Origin: Alkaliphilus serpentinus
GTDB taxonomy: Bacteria; Bacillota; Clostridia; Peptostreptococcales; Natronincolaceae
DNA length: 64,000 nt
NCBI RefSeq assembly: GCF_009017255.1
Contig: NZ_WBZB01000017.1
Span: forward strand, 1 to 64,000
Direction of reading: 5' to 3'
Shown one piece after another: positions 1 through 9,349 of the stretch. Position 1 is the stretch's first letter. The number at the start of each line of letters is the position of its first letter. The position numbers and the translations under genes were made by a program. The notes beneath the pieces are model-generated. The model was not told where the DNA came from and did no database searches. It saw only the letters and a program-made list of their open reading frames with translations.

Positions 1-177
1 TTATTTGGTGTAAAACTCGGGAAGTTTAGATGGAGTAAAATTATATAAACTGTTATAAATGGCAGATTATTCTTTATTTATTGTAAAAATTGCTATATTA
101 TAGAAGATATGGTGTGAATAATAAGTAATATCTTGTTGACTTTAAAGAAAATTAATTTGATAAGGAGCTACTCTAAG

Positions 178-978
178 ATGAATAATTTAAAATTAAATGA
201 TTTGAAACCTGGAGATGTCTTGCTTTGTAGAGGAGAGGGTTGGGTATCTGATTTAATAGCTTTGTTAGATGGAGGACCTTATAGTCATACTGCGTTATAT
301 GTAGGTAGTAATGATGGTAAACATTATGTGATTCAGGCAACAGGGCAGGGCATAAGGAGGGATGAGATAACCATACTACAACAAGAAACCTTTACAGATG
401 TTTTTAGGTTTAATAAGAACAATCATAAGCTTGGAGATGAGGATTACCCATATCAACCCTTAGGGTCAAATGCAGAAGAATATGCCTCTGAAGGCATTAA
501 ATATGCCTATGACCACTTAATTTTATTGGCAATTTTAGCAGTAACCCGTGATATACCCCTTGATTACATGACAAAAAAGATTCTGAGAAATATAATTGAC
601 AATGCAGCAAGCTACCTATTTAAGCTATTAGATAAGGGAAAAACTCCTATGGTATGTTCAGAATTGGTTTATAGATGCTTTAGCGAAGCAGATGATCATA
701 AAAAATATCAGCTTTCTATTACAGGTCTTAAGCTACCAGATTATTCATTAGATTCCCTAGAGGGGAAGACTGAGACTTATAAAAGCAAGGAGCTTAGTGC
801 TGAGGATTTGGAATTAATGAATGCCAAGGAAGCCTTTATAGAATTATGGACTAAGGCGAAGGGATTGAATGGGCAAAACCCAACCTTTATCGGAGATCCC
901 GTAGCAGCTTGTATATCTCCTAAGGATCTATTTCATTCAAAGGATTTAGAAATTGCCGGTAGGCTTAACTATGAATAG
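178..978 (+). CDS. YiiX-like permuted papain-fold hydrolase
   Basis: This looks like a permuted NlpC/P60 (YiiX/YaeF-type, formerly DUF830) cysteine hydrolase of 266 residues. Members of this fold act on peptide, amide or lipid-ester bonds; the substrate here is unknown. Visible features are an N-terminal 'KPGDVLL' strand, the histidine motif GGPYSHTALYVG (His37), and a downstream cysteine motif PMVCSELVYRCF (Cys160). The His-before-Cys order is what marks the permuted family. No signal peptide is evident. I chose ATG 178 because AAGGAG lies about 10 bases upstream; an in-frame TTG at 133 has no such site. It is the first gene of the window, so its upstream context is unseen. The family assignment is fairly sure, the function is not. 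Confidence 0.7.
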   Translation: MNNLKLNDLKPGDVLLCRGEGWVSDLIALLDGGPYSHTALYVGSNDGKHYVIQATGQGIRRDEITILQQETFTDVFRFNKNNHKLGDEDYPYQPLGSNAEEYASEGIKYAYDHLILLAILAVTRDIPLDYMTKKILRNIIDNAASYLFKLLDKGKTPMVCSELVYRCFSEADDHKKYQLSITGLKLPDYSLDSLEGKTETYKSKELSAEDLELMNAKEAFIELWTKAKGLNGQNPTFIGDPVAACISPKDLFHSKDLEIAGRLNYE

Positions 979-1012
979 AGGAGCTTTAATATTTTTAGTG
1001 CAGTGAGGAAAG

Positions 1013-3985
1013 GTGAAGAATAAAGTGGGTAAGATTAAGATTTTGAAGGGACTAGAAAAGTATACCATCTATATAATACTACTGATTGGAATGATAAGTG
1101 TAGTGGCTGTCATTTTACTAATGAACAGTAGTCATAGTCTATACAAAATGCCTAAGGTTGAAAAAGGAGTAGTAGATTTAAATGAATGGTCCTACCAGGA
1201 TGATGGTATTATTAAGCTGAATGGTCAGTGGGAGTTTTACTATGATCAGCTATTAGCCTACCATGACTTTTATACTAAAGAACCTTTGAAACCTTCGGGC
1301 TACATTGATATGCCCAGAAGCTGGGATGGCTATAAAATAGATGGAAAAGAGATTAATAAGATGGGTTATGGGACCTATAAATTAAGGGTTATAAACAGTA
1401 GTGTTGAAAACCTAGCAATACGTCTCCCCTATAGGTTTACTGACTATACAATTATGATTGATGATGAAATAATTGCAACTAAAGAACCAGCAGATAGAAT
1501 AGTGCTAGAAACAAAAAATGTATTCTTTAAGCCCAGTTCAAGGAACTTTGATATTATAATTCAGGTTCCCAGTCAGGCCTTTTTTGATGGGGGCACCCAT
1601 CTTCCCATATATATAGGCAGTCAAGAAGCTCTTATAAATAAAGAGAAGAAGGACTTGATAAAGGATATGCTATTTTTTGCTAGTTTAATAATAATGGGTT
1701 TATACCATGTTGCATTATATGCTTTTCTAAGGCGGATGAAGTATATTCTCTATTTTGGTCTTTTATGTATAGCCGTTGCTCTCCGATCCATACATGTTCA
1801 TGAGGCTCTACTAATCAACAACTTTATGCCCCTAAGCTTTCAAACCTTTTATTATTTCAATGTAGCAAGCCTTTTACTAATTATTATACTCTTTGGAAGC
1901 TTTATCAGCGGTCTTTATCCTTTAGAATCATCAAAAAAAGTTCTAAAAGCATTCCAAGGTTACTCCATACTGATGATTATCATAACATTGGTTTTTCCAT
2001 ACCCAGTGTATGGCTATTTTAGAGGTCTAAACAACATAGTATTAATCGCGTGTGCAGTTTACTATCTTAGCGTAATGTTAAAGGCAGCCTTCCGTAACCG
2101 TGAAGGTGCTAATATCATGGTATTCGCAATGGCCTTCATGCTGGTTTCAGTGTTAAATGACGTTCTATATGTGAGTAATATGAAAATCTTCTCTTATCTT
2201 TATGGAATGACCACCTATAGTATTGTAATTTTTATTTTTGCTTTAGCAATTATACTTTCTAAAATATATGCGGATACATTTATTTCTGTAGACAATCTTT
2301 CTAAAAAGCTTATGTCCCTAGATAAAATTAAGGATGAATTTTTAGCCAATACTTCCCATGAGCTAAGAACGCCTCTAAATGGGATAATTGGAATCACAGA
2401 ATCTCTAATTGAAGGAGCTGCTGGAGAGATTACTGATGAAGTGCATAAAAACCTTTCTATTGTAGCTGCCAGTAGTAAGCGATTAAGTAATCTTGTTAAC
2501 AGTATTCTGGATTATTCAAAGCTTAAACATAAGGATATAAACCTAGACCTAAGGCCTATAAATCTTCACCAGCTGGTAGATCTCATTCTAACAGTTTTTA
2601 AGATGACAAAAGATAACAACAACATAAGCTTAAAAAATAAAGTGCCCAAAGGTTTACCTTATGTTTTAGCGGACGATGGTAGACTTCAGCAGATTCTATA
2701 CAATTTAATTGGAAATGCAATAAAGTTTACTGATGAAGGCGAGGTTTCTGTAAGTGCCAGGCTTCACCACAATCTCATTGAAGTATCCATAGAAGATACT
2801 GGAATAGGTATAGAAGAATCTAAGATAGAAGACATATTTCATTCCTACGAGCAAATTGATACTTCAATTTCAAAACAGCAAATAGGAACAGGCATAGGTT
2901 TAAGTATTACTAAAAATCTTGTAGAAATTCAGGGAGGAAGCATTAGATGTCATTCTACAGTTCGAAAAGGATCAAGCTTTATATTTACCCTGCCTATAAG
3001 TAGCCATAAACATTCACCTACTACAGAAGAGGGTTTTAAAGTTATTGAGAAGCAGCTGGATTATCAACAGGCTTCAGCCAGCTTAGACAATCTTCAATTG
3101 AACAATAATAAGCCTACAATTTTAGTGGTGGATGACGAACAAATAAATATACAAGTATTGGTTAATCAATTATCCCTGCATAATTACTACGTGGTTACTG
3201 CCACAAATGGAGAGGATGCCCTAGAGCTTGTTGATGAAATAGATTTTGACCTTGTTATACTCGATGCCATGATGCCTAAAATGTCGGGTTATGAGGTTGC
3301 TAAAAAAATAAGGGAAAGGTTTTCACTTATAGAATTACCTATACTCATTCTTACAGCCAACAATCAACTAAGTAATATATGTTTAGCATTTGACTGCGGC
3401 ACCAACGATTATGTGACGAAGCCCTTTGAAAAACAAGAATTGTTGGCTAGAATTGATACCTTAATTACAATGAAAAATGCAGTAGAACAGTCTATTAAAG
3501 ATCCTCTAACGGATATTTACAATAGAAAGCATTTATTTGCTTTGGCAGAATTAATTTTTGAAGACCATAGACGAGACAGTAAAAGCATGGCAGTAATTAT
3601 GATTGATATAGACAATTTTAAGCTTATAAATGATACCTATGGCCATGTAGAGGGAGATAATATACTAATAGAAATTGTGTCTAGATGTAAAAAAGTGATA
3701 AGGGATACAGATTTGTTTGGTCGATATGGTGGAGAAGAATTTTTGATAGTATTACCCAATATAGCTATGGATGAAGCAATAGCATTAGCTGAAAGAATAA
3801 AACAGTCTATTAGTAGTAAACCAGTTATCAGTGATGAGGGCTTAGAAATAGAGGTAACCATAAGTACAGGAATCGCAATTAATAAGCCCATATACCAAAA
3901 TCTACATGAAATGTATAAGGATGTGGATAGAGCATTGTACAAGGCAAAATTAAATGGTAAAAACAGGGTTGAAGTAGCAATGTAG
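1013..3985 (+). CDS. Hybrid sensor histidine kinase with receiver and GGDEF domains (7TMR-DISM type)
   Basis: A 990-residue membrane signalling protein. In order it shows a first TM helix (about residues 17-36), an extracellular 7TMR-DISM-like sensor region (about 50-205), a block of about seven hydrophobic segments (about 213-420), a HisKA domain with the H-box ANTSHELRTPLNG (His449), an ATPase domain with the N-box (NLIGNAIKFTDEG) and G-boxes (DTGIGI, GTGIGL), a receiver domain (VVDDEQ, phospho-acceptor Asp751 in LVILDAMMP), and a C-terminal diguanylate cyclase with an intact GGEEF motif (906-910). The protein could therefore turn a carbohydrate-like or other extracellular cue into both phosphotransfer and c-di-GMP synthesis. 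The start is GTG 1013 behind GAGGAAAG; GTG 1025 is an alternative. No partner regulator is adjacent. Confidence 0.9.
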   Translation: MKNKVGKIKILKGLEKYTIYIILLIGMISVVAVILLMNSSHSLYKMPKVEKGVVDLNEWSYQDDGIIKLNGQWEFYYDQLLAYHDFYTKEPLKPSGYIDMPRSWDGYKIDGKEINKMGYGTYKLRVINSSVENLAIRLPYRFTDYTIMIDDEIIATKEPADRIVLETKNVFFKPSSRNFDIIIQVPSQAFFDGGTHLPIYIGSQEALINKEKKDLIKDMLFFASLIIMGLYHVALYAFLRRMKYILYFGLLCIAVALRSIHVHEALLINNFMPLSFQTFYYFNVASLLLIIILFGSFISGLYPLESSKKVLKAFQGYSILMIIITLVFPYPVYGYFRGLNNIVLIACAVYYLSVMLKAAFRNREGANIMVFAMAFMLVSVLNDVLYVSNMKIFSYLYGMTTYSIVIFIFALAIILSKIYADTFISVDNLSKKLMSLDKIKDEFLANTSHELRTPLNGIIGITESLIEGAAGEITDEVHKNLSIVAASSKRLSNLVNSILDYSKLKHKDINLDLRPINLHQLVDLILTVFKMTKDNNNISLKNKVPKGLPYVLADDGRLQQILYNLIGNAIKFTDEGEVSVSARLHHNLIEVSIEDTGIGIEESKIEDIFHSYEQIDTSISKQQIGTGIGLSITKNLVEIQGGSIRCHSTVRKGSSFIFTLPISSHKHSPTTEEGFKVIEKQLDYQQASASLDNLQLNNNKPTILVVDDEQINIQVLVNQLSLHNYYVVTATNGEDALELVDEIDFDLVILDAMMPKMSGYEVAKKIRERFSLIELPILILTANNQLSNICLAFDCGTNDYVTKPFEKQELLARIDTLITMKNAVEQSIKDPLTDIYNRKHLFALAELIFEDHRRDSKSMAVIMIDIDNFKLINDTYGHVEGDNILIEIVSRCKKVIRDTDLFGRYGGEEFLIVLPNIAMDEAIALAERIKQSISSKPVISDEGLEIEVTISTGIAINKPIYQNLHEMYKDVDRALYKAKLNGKNRVEVAM

Positions 3986-4149
3986 CTATAAAAAGAAAGG
4001 TGTTATCATTACATAAATAGGAGATACTCAACATTCTCAGTTGTAAAATACTTGATATTTGTATAAAATAAATATTTTAATAAAGACCCAGTAGTTTATA
4101 AGAAAAATTGGCTACTGGCCTTTGTTATGATGAAGTAATGGGTTATAGT

Positions 4150-4177
4150 GGGACAGTAACCCTGTCCCCTTGTCCCT
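4150..4177. repeat. REP-like GGGACAG/CTGTCCC palindrome fragment
   Basis: The arms GGGACAG (4150-4156) and CTGTCCC (4162-4168) form a small hairpin, followed by another TGTCCC word. Related GGGACA words occur near 6892 and 53195. I read this as a fragment of a dispersed REP-type repeat lying just upstream of the next gene. Confidence 0.45.
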
Positions 4178-4203
4178 TAATTAAAATCGAAAGAGGTGCT
4201 AGT

Positions 4204-4614
4204 ATGAATACAATAAGCTCAGAAGCCTTTAATCAATGTTTAAAATACTGCGAAAGTAAGGAATTGGATTCAACCAATTACGGAACATTTATTAGATCCT
4301 TGGTGTATACCATGATAACAGAACAACCAGTTGAAATTATCGACAATGACGCTAATGCCACAATTAAAGCCAGAATTAAATTCTTTTCCATTGACTATAC
4401 AGAGGGTCAAGAGGGAGTTTCTGATGTTTTGAATATTGAGTATACCATAGAGGGGGAAGAGGAAAAGAAACTCTTAAAATTTGAGAAGATTGGAAGGGTA
4501 GATGTAGTTCAGGATAAGAAGAGCAGCAGCAAAAGTTTCTTTAGATACTATATAAATAAAAATGGTGGTTATCGGTTTACCTTTAATAGAAGAATTTCTA
4601 AGGCAGTCCTTTAG
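4204..4614 (+). CDS. Hypothetical protein, 136 residues
   Basis: I do not recognise a family. The protein is 136 residues, soluble, with no signal peptide or membrane helix. The N-terminal half looks helical (SEAFNQCLKYCESKELDS), followed by alternating beta-type segments and a basic, aromatic C-terminus (FFRYYINKNGGYRFTFNRR). ATG 4204 is chosen because AGAGGTG lies 6 to 7 bases upstream. The longer frame starting at 4108 would read through a REP-like repeat and is unlikely to be translated. It stands alone between the hybrid kinase and a secreted protein, both on the same strand. Confidence 0.6.
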   Translation: MNTISSEAFNQCLKYCESKELDSTNYGTFIRSLVYTMITEQPVEIIDNDANATIKARIKFFSIDYTEGQEGVSDVLNIEYTIEGEEEKKLLKFEKIGRVDVVQDKKSSSKSFFRYYINKNGGYRFTFNRRISKAVL

Positions 4615-4785
4615 TCCAATTATTTCATTGTTGTTACACTATTTTACAATTATGATATTTTGGTTACAGTTCGGCTAAAAGGGGAATATATCAACAGTTT
4701 TGGAAATAATGTACCTATATAGCTTGAGAAGTATAGGCTTGTTTTACTAAACTATATAGTAATCATTATTAAGGAGAGTGTTGAT

Positions 4786-6249
4786 ATGAAAAAATTTAAA
4801 GATGGCCTTAAACCATTGGCTATTTACATGTTAGCAATTCTAGTACTAATATCAGCTTTTTCATTTCCTGTTGGTGCCTACGGAAGTGATGATATTCAAT
4901 TAGCAAGGCTAGAATATATAGCTCTGCTGGCATCAAATGACAAATATGTTTGTGCAGAGGATGGTGGAGGAAGAGAGGTTGTAGTAAATAGAGATAAAAT
5001 CGGAAGCTGGGAAACCTTTGAAATCATTTTAGTAGAGGGAAGTACAGTAGCTTTTAAAACCAACAACGGTAGGTATCTTAATCTAGAAGACGAAGATGAC
5101 GGTGAAATTGATGCTAGAGCTACTAAAATAGGTGATGGTACTAAGTTTACCGTCTATTATCTAGGGGATAATAAAGTAGCCCTTAAAGCAAGTAACGGAA
5201 AATATGTTGCCTTAGATGATGATGAACTGGAGGCCCACCACAGTAGAGTTAAAAGTAATTCTACCTTCCAGTTAGTTCGGCTTCAGGATAAGGATGAGGA
5301 TATTTGTACTCTAGCAGCAACCCAAAGGGACAATGGGATTTTATTTAATTGGACCAAACCCGGAAAAACCAAGGATCTTATAGGCTACAATCTTTATAGG
5401 GGAACAGCATCAGGTAAGCAGTCAAAGACGCCTATAACGGATTTTCCCATAGAGGGAACCTCCTATTTAGATAAAAATATTGATCTGGATAAAACTTATT
5501 ATTATATACTGCGTCCTGTTTACAAAGATAAAGTCCTTGGTTCAGCCTCCAATGAGGTAGAGATCATAGTAAACTCTCAGATAACCTTAAGGGCTGAAGC
5601 AGTGGAAAATGGTATTGCATTAGATTGGCATAAACCCGATTATAGTAGTAATATCATTGGATATTATCTTTATAGAGGAACAAAATCTGGGAAACAATCT
5701 GCAACACCCATTACTGATTTCCCTATAGAAAAAACCAGCTACACAGATAAAAATATTGAAGATGACACCACCTATTATTATATCTTAAGAGCTGTATATA
5801 AAGATAAAACCTTAGGAGTTCCTTCAAATGAGGTTAAGGTGAAATCCAACAAGAGTTATGGAACTATTGTGCTGGAAATTGGAAGTAGGTATATGTATGT
5901 GGATGGACAACGAAGGGAAATAGATCCAGGTAAGAGAACAGAACCCATTATTAAGAACGGTAGAACCTTCCTTCCAATAAGGGCTGTGATAGAAGCTATG
6001 GGTGGAAGTATAGAATGGGAATCAAGGCAACAAAAGGTCACCATATATTATAAGAAGAATGAGATAGAGCTATGGATTGGAAATAAAAATGCAAGAGTTA
6101 ATGGTACAAGAAAAATTACTGATGTGGCACCCTATATTTCCGATAGCAATCGAACCATGCTACCATTAAGATTCATCGTGGAAAACTTGGGTTGCGAGGC
6201 GGATTGGGATGGAGTTCATAAGAGGGTGACTATTACCATAAGAGACTAA
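4786..6249 (+). CDS. Secreted fascin-like beta-trefoil, twin FN3, stalk-domain protein
   Basis: A 487-residue exported protein. An N-terminal signal peptide (Lys-rich start, hydrophobic core to about residue 30, AYG-type cleavage site) is followed by a fascin-like beta-trefoil (about 38-165) with repeated NGRYL/NGKYVAL units. Next come two near-identical fibronectin type III domains (about 170-265 and 268-355) sharing the repeated motif LYRGTxSGKQSxTPITDFPI. The C-terminal copper-amine-oxidase-N-like 'stalk' domain (about 360-487) has two halves with FLPIRAVIEAMGG and MLPLRFIVENLG. The latter domain is common in clostridial cell-surface proteins. The role is probably binding of wall or extracellular carbohydrate or protein; no catalytic residues are visible. 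The RBS AAGGAG lies upstream of ATG 4786, and a strong bidirectional terminator follows. Confidence 0.8.
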   Translation: MKKFKDGLKPLAIYMLAILVLISAFSFPVGAYGSDDIQLARLEYIALLASNDKYVCAEDGGGREVVVNRDKIGSWETFEIILVEGSTVAFKTNNGRYLNLEDEDDGEIDARATKIGDGTKFTVYYLGDNKVALKASNGKYVALDDDELEAHHSRVKSNSTFQLVRLQDKDEDICTLAATQRDNGILFNWTKPGKTKDLIGYNLYRGTASGKQSKTPITDFPIEGTSYLDKNIDLDKTYYYILRPVYKDKVLGSASNEVEIIVNSQITLRAEAVENGIALDWHKPDYSSNIIGYYLYRGTKSGKQSATPITDFPIEKTSYTDKNIEDDTTYYYILRAVYKDKTLGVPSNEVKVKSNKSYGTIVLEIGSRYMYVDGQRREIDPGKRTEPIIKNGRTFLPIRAVIEAMGGSIEWESRQQKVTIYYKKNEIELWIGNKNARVNGTRKITDVAPYISDSNRTMLPLRFIVENLGCEADWDGVHKRVTITIRD

Positions 6250-6270
6250 ACCCTTGGCTTTAGAAATAGG

Positions 6271-6316
6271 AAAGCCATTGTAATAGGTATTTTTAACCAT
6301 TACAATGGCTTTTTGT
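6271..6316. terminator. Bidirectional intrinsic terminator
   Basis: A 14-bp stem (AAAGCCATTGTAAT with its complement) and a short loop, ending in TTTTT on the + strand. It sits between convergent genes and probably serves both. Confidence 0.85.
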
Positions 6317-6334
6317 TGTGTTCTTATATCTAAT

Positions 6335-6796
6335 TTATAGAGGTATTGTATTCAGCTCAGATAAAAAATACTCCTTGTTTTCTGGTTTTGAAATTTCTTT
6401 TGATGCCCCCAATGCTAATTCATAGTTTTTTTTCATTAAGTCAAGGTTACTTCCAATAAAATATGCGCGAGTAATTGCTTCATAGGCAAAGGCTAAGTCA
6501 AAATCTCCAATATTGTTATCGATACATAGCTTTAAGGAATGCTGGGCATGAAATAATGCACTTTCTGCCATATTAAGCAATGAGTAAACCCTTGAAATTT
6601 GCCATTCACCCCTTGCCAATTCAAGGGGAGTACCTATTACTTCCCAATGGTATCGAGAAGCATGGGCTGTGTGGACCATTTTTATGTTTTCTTCAGTCCT
6701 TCGATCCTTCTTGTCAATAAGATCCCAAGTAGCATTAAAGCTTTCAACGGCTTGTTTTTTGTGCCATTCGTTTAAGGATAAATTTTTCTCTTCCAT
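6335..6796 (-). CDS. Hypothetical helical (TPR-like) protein, 153 residues
   Basis: I recognise only the general character: a 153-residue, mostly alpha-helical cytoplasmic protein with TPR-like spacing of Ala and aromatic positions (for example ISRVYSLLNMAESALFHAQHSLKL and LAFAYEAITRAYF). It has no signal peptide and no catalytic motif. ATG at 6796 has GGAGGATCC-type complementarity immediately upstream on the minus strand (AAGGAGG near 6803). It is divergent from the HTH-TPR regulator at 7008, so the pair may share a control region, but I see no direct evidence for a functional link. Confidence 0.6.
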   Translation of the reverse strand: MEEKNLSLNEWHKKQAVESFNATWDLIDKKDRRTEENIKMVHTAHASRYHWEVIGTPLELARGEWQISRVYSLLNMAESALFHAQHSLKLCIDNNIGDFDLAFAYEAITRAYFIGSNLDLMKKNYELALGASKEISKPENKEYFLSELNTIPL

Positions 6797-7007
6797 ATCG
6801 GATCCTCCTTACATAATAACCATTTAGCAGGCAAGTTAAAATTATAAGCTCTTTTATTGATGAGTATAATAAAAAAACTTATATAATTCAAGGGACACAG
6901 AGGGACATCTTAAGGTTTTATTGACATGAAGGTATGAATTATGGGAAACTTGAGGTATTCAATTAAAATTATTCATAGTTTTATCTCTTATATAGGCGGG
7001 TGGAAAA

Positions 7008-8270
7008 ATGCAAGCTAAAGGGAATATAGCTATAAACACACATTTTCTAAATAAAAGAATCATAGAGCTAGCTTTAAAAAGAAGCTGGATCGCTAAAAAA
7101 TTGGGGGTAGATCCTAAAACGGTTACTCGCTGGACAACTGGGAAGGTGAAACGAGTTTCTATTGAGAGGGTAGAAAGCTTAGCTAAGATATTAGAGTGTA
7201 GGGTAGAAGATATTGTAGACAAAGAGGACATTTATGTTTTAGGCACAGATCATGAAAAAGATCATGCTATAGAAAGTATTATATCCAAAGACTTATTACT
7301 CCTCTTATCTCCAACAGGAAACTGGGAGTTAATAGAGAACATTATAAAATCAGCTATAAGTCCCAATACAAATAAAAAGGATATCGGTAAGCTGTATAAT
7401 TGGCTATCTATTACAAAATGGCGGTTGGGAGACTATGAAACTGGTTTAATCTTTGCAAATAAAGCATTAGAGGTTGGACAGGAGTTGGAGGACAAAGGAG
7501 TATATTTTAAAGGGTTATTCAATAAGGCTACCATCTTTTCTATGATTGGGAAAAATGCCTTAGCCCTGCAACTCTTCCAAGAATGCTTAAGTATGAAGGA
7601 GTACTTTTGTACATCTAGCGATGTAGCCTCTTTATACACAAATCTTTCAATGGTATACAGAGACTTTGGAAACTTTACTGAAGGACTCAAGCATCAAAAA
7701 AAGGCTATTGAATTGTTTTCAAAGGACAATAAATACTATAACCTCTCCATTGCCTACCAATGTCTTGGATTTATTTATACTGAGATAGGGGCCTTTCCAA
7801 AGGCTATAGAAATCTATGATCAGGCTATAAGATGTGCCGAAAGGTCAAGCTATGAGAAGGGCATTATGATTATTTCCCTTTATAAGCTTGATCCATTGGT
7901 ATTGAGTAATAAACTTACTACAATAAACCCAGAGGTAGAAGGTACTATAGATGTTTTTTTAAAGGGGGACTATGCTGACCCATTTTGCTATGAGTTTATT
8001 GCAAGGTATTACCGTTTCTTTTCTAATACACAAAGGGCTTTGGAGGTAATTCATACAGGGATATCAAAAAGTAACAACAGTCCGATGGTACAAGCCAGCC
8101 TATGGCATGAAGCGGCTCGGATTGCCCTTGTAGAGAAGGACTTTGAAAAGGAAAGACTATACAGAGAGAATGGTAATGAACTGTATTCAAAGCTACAGTT
8201 ATATAATAGAGTTCATAAAGACGAGATAAAAGAGTATGGTGAGGTATTCTCTCATCATAAAACGGATTAA
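7008..8270 (+). CDS. HTH (XRE) transcriptional regulator with TPR domain
   Basis: A 420-residue regulator. An N-terminal XRE-type helix-turn-helix (about residues 15-75; IAKKLGVDPKTVTRWTTGKVKRVSIERVESLAKIL) is followed by about 330 residues of tetratricopeptide-like helices (for example GLIFANKALEVGQELEDKGVYF and YQCLGFIYTEIGAFPKAIEIYDQAI). This layout is used by RRNPP-type peptide-sensing regulators and by other HTH-TPR regulators; which one applies cannot be decided here. No obvious pheromone-precursor gene follows it. ATG 7008 is preceded by GGCGGGTGG. A second HTH-TPR protein of similar length lies at 34601-35896 (minus). Confidence 0.8.
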   Translation: MQAKGNIAINTHFLNKRIIELALKRSWIAKKLGVDPKTVTRWTTGKVKRVSIERVESLAKILECRVEDIVDKEDIYVLGTDHEKDHAIESIISKDLLLLLSPTGNWELIENIIKSAISPNTNKKDIGKLYNWLSITKWRLGDYETGLIFANKALEVGQELEDKGVYFKGLFNKATIFSMIGKNALALQLFQECLSMKEYFCTSSDVASLYTNLSMVYRDFGNFTEGLKHQKKAIELFSKDNKYYNLSIAYQCLGFIYTEIGAFPKAIEIYDQAIRCAERSSYEKGIMIISLYKLDPLVLSNKLTTINPEVEGTIDVFLKGDYADPFCYEFIARYYRFFSNTQRALEVIHTGISKSNNSPMVQASLWHEAARIALVEKDFEKERLYRENGNELYSKLQLYNRVHKDEIKEYGEVFSHHKTD

Positions 8271-8422
8271 AGACTACTAACTTTTACTAATTGTTTTTGA
8301 TTCATGGATTTTGTTAATAGGACCTATAACCTACCTATTTTCCCCTTTGTATTAAATAAAATAATTGCTTTATACTAAGTATAATATTAAGCAAAAGATG
8401 CAAAGGAAATTGGAGGGAGGGA

Positions 8423-8752
8423 ATGAAATTGGATAAGAGAATAAAAGATAAGGATAAGGGCAATGAAATACTAAAAGACGCCATAATAAGTGAAATAAGA
8501 GATCAATTAGTTGATGAAGCGATAGAAAAGGAAAAAACCATCTCAGTTGATATTGAAAAATTGAAACTAGATAATAAAGTGGAAGAAGGTAGTGATGGCG
8601 ATAGTAAGCCATTGGAAGAAGAAATAACCGATGAGGAAAAGGAAATAGCAGAAAAGGAAAATGCTAAGAAGATCAAGCTGATTGAGGAGGATCTGAATCA
8701 TAAAAAGATTAAAGAAATTAAAGATGTAGATGAGTTGGAAATAAACCTATAG
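8423..8752 (+). CDS. Hypothetical highly charged protein, 109 residues
   Basis: A 109-residue protein made almost entirely of Lys, Glu, Asp and Ile, with long predicted helical or coiled-coil stretches (such as EKEIAEKENAKKIKLIEEDL). It has no signal peptide, Cys or Trp, and no recognised family. ATG 8423 follows GGAGGGAGGG about 3-9 bases upstream, a convincing ribosome binding site. It is codirectional with the next gene, 78 bp away. It may be a small adaptor or scaffold, but that is only a guess. Confidence 0.5.
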   Translation: MKLDKRIKDKDKGNEILKDAIISEIRDQLVDEAIEKEKTISVDIEKLKLDNKVEEGSDGDSKPLEEEITDEEKEIAEKENAKKIKLIEEDLNHKKIKEIKDVDELEINL

Positions 8753-8830
8753 AAAATGATTTTATCACCTTTTTATTCAATGTCCATATTATAGTACTGC
8801 AAAAGGGGACTTTGAAAGGAGGTGAATGTA

Positions 8831-9265
8831 ATGGCTGAAATAATCGATGCTAGAGGCAGATACTCCTTAGATTTTCTAATGATACCAAGGGAGCATATTG
8901 GAAAATTTAATGAATTTATGGAGGAGTTCGGGGATGTATCAGATTATGATCTCTACAAACAAATTTTAGATACCAAATCTAAAGTATCCGCTAATGTATT
9001 AAATCAGCACATGAAAAATCTAGATGCTTTATCTAGTATGACTGGATTTGTTACCGATTCTACAAAGGGCAGAATAGAATTGGTTAAGAGGGTATTGAAT
9101 ACGGATACAGGCTCATCTAAACCTAAATCGCATGTGGAAAACCAATTTTGGGGTGGAAGTAGCCTATTGCTATGGTTTCTTATTTTAGCAGCTATATGGC
9201 GAAGGCCCTTCTTTGGTGGACCAGGTTTTGGCGGAGGTTTCTTAGGCAGAGGCCCCTTCTTCTAG
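8831..9265 (+). CDS. Small protein with C-terminal hydrophobic Gly/Phe-rich tail
   Basis: A 144-residue protein of unknown function. The first 100 residues are soluble and helical. The C-terminus has one hydrophobic segment (GGSSLLLWFLILAAIW) followed by a short Arg-Arg pair and a Gly/Phe-rich tail (about 20 residues, FFGGPGFGGGF type). The shape suggests a tail-anchored or membrane-associated protein. ATG 8831 is chosen because AAGGAGGTG lies 6 bases upstream; the in-frame GTG at 8822 is part of that ribosome binding site. I cannot assign a family. Confidence 0.6.
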   Translation: MAEIIDARGRYSLDFLMIPREHIGKFNEFMEEFGDVSDYDLYKQILDTKSKVSANVLNQHMKNLDALSSMTGFVTDSTKGRIELVKRVLNTDTGSSKPKSHVENQFWGGSSLLLWFLILAAIWRRPFFGGPGFGGGFLGRGPFF

Positions 9266-9292
9266 ATAGAATAAAATAGCAACTTTAAAATA

Positions 9293-9322
9293 TGAATCCA
9301 CCTATTTTTATAGGTGGATTCA
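9293..9322. terminator. Stem-loop, probable bidirectional terminator
   Basis: A 13-bp perfect stem (TGAATCCACCTAT with its complement) between convergent genes. The T-tract is weak on both sides, so termination strength is uncertain. Confidence 0.6.
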
Positions 9323-9349
9323 ATATTTAGAAAGCAATCGTTTTATTCA

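Noticed and set aside
133-177. TTG start 45 bases upstream for the YiiX-like protein
   Set aside because: No Shine-Dalgarno sequence is near 133, whereas AAGGAG stands ahead of ATG 178, and the family begins at the later methionine.
4108-4203. Longer N-terminus for the 136-residue hypothetical protein
   Set aside because: The extra codons run through a REP-like palindrome and lack a ribosome binding site; ATG 4204 has a good one.
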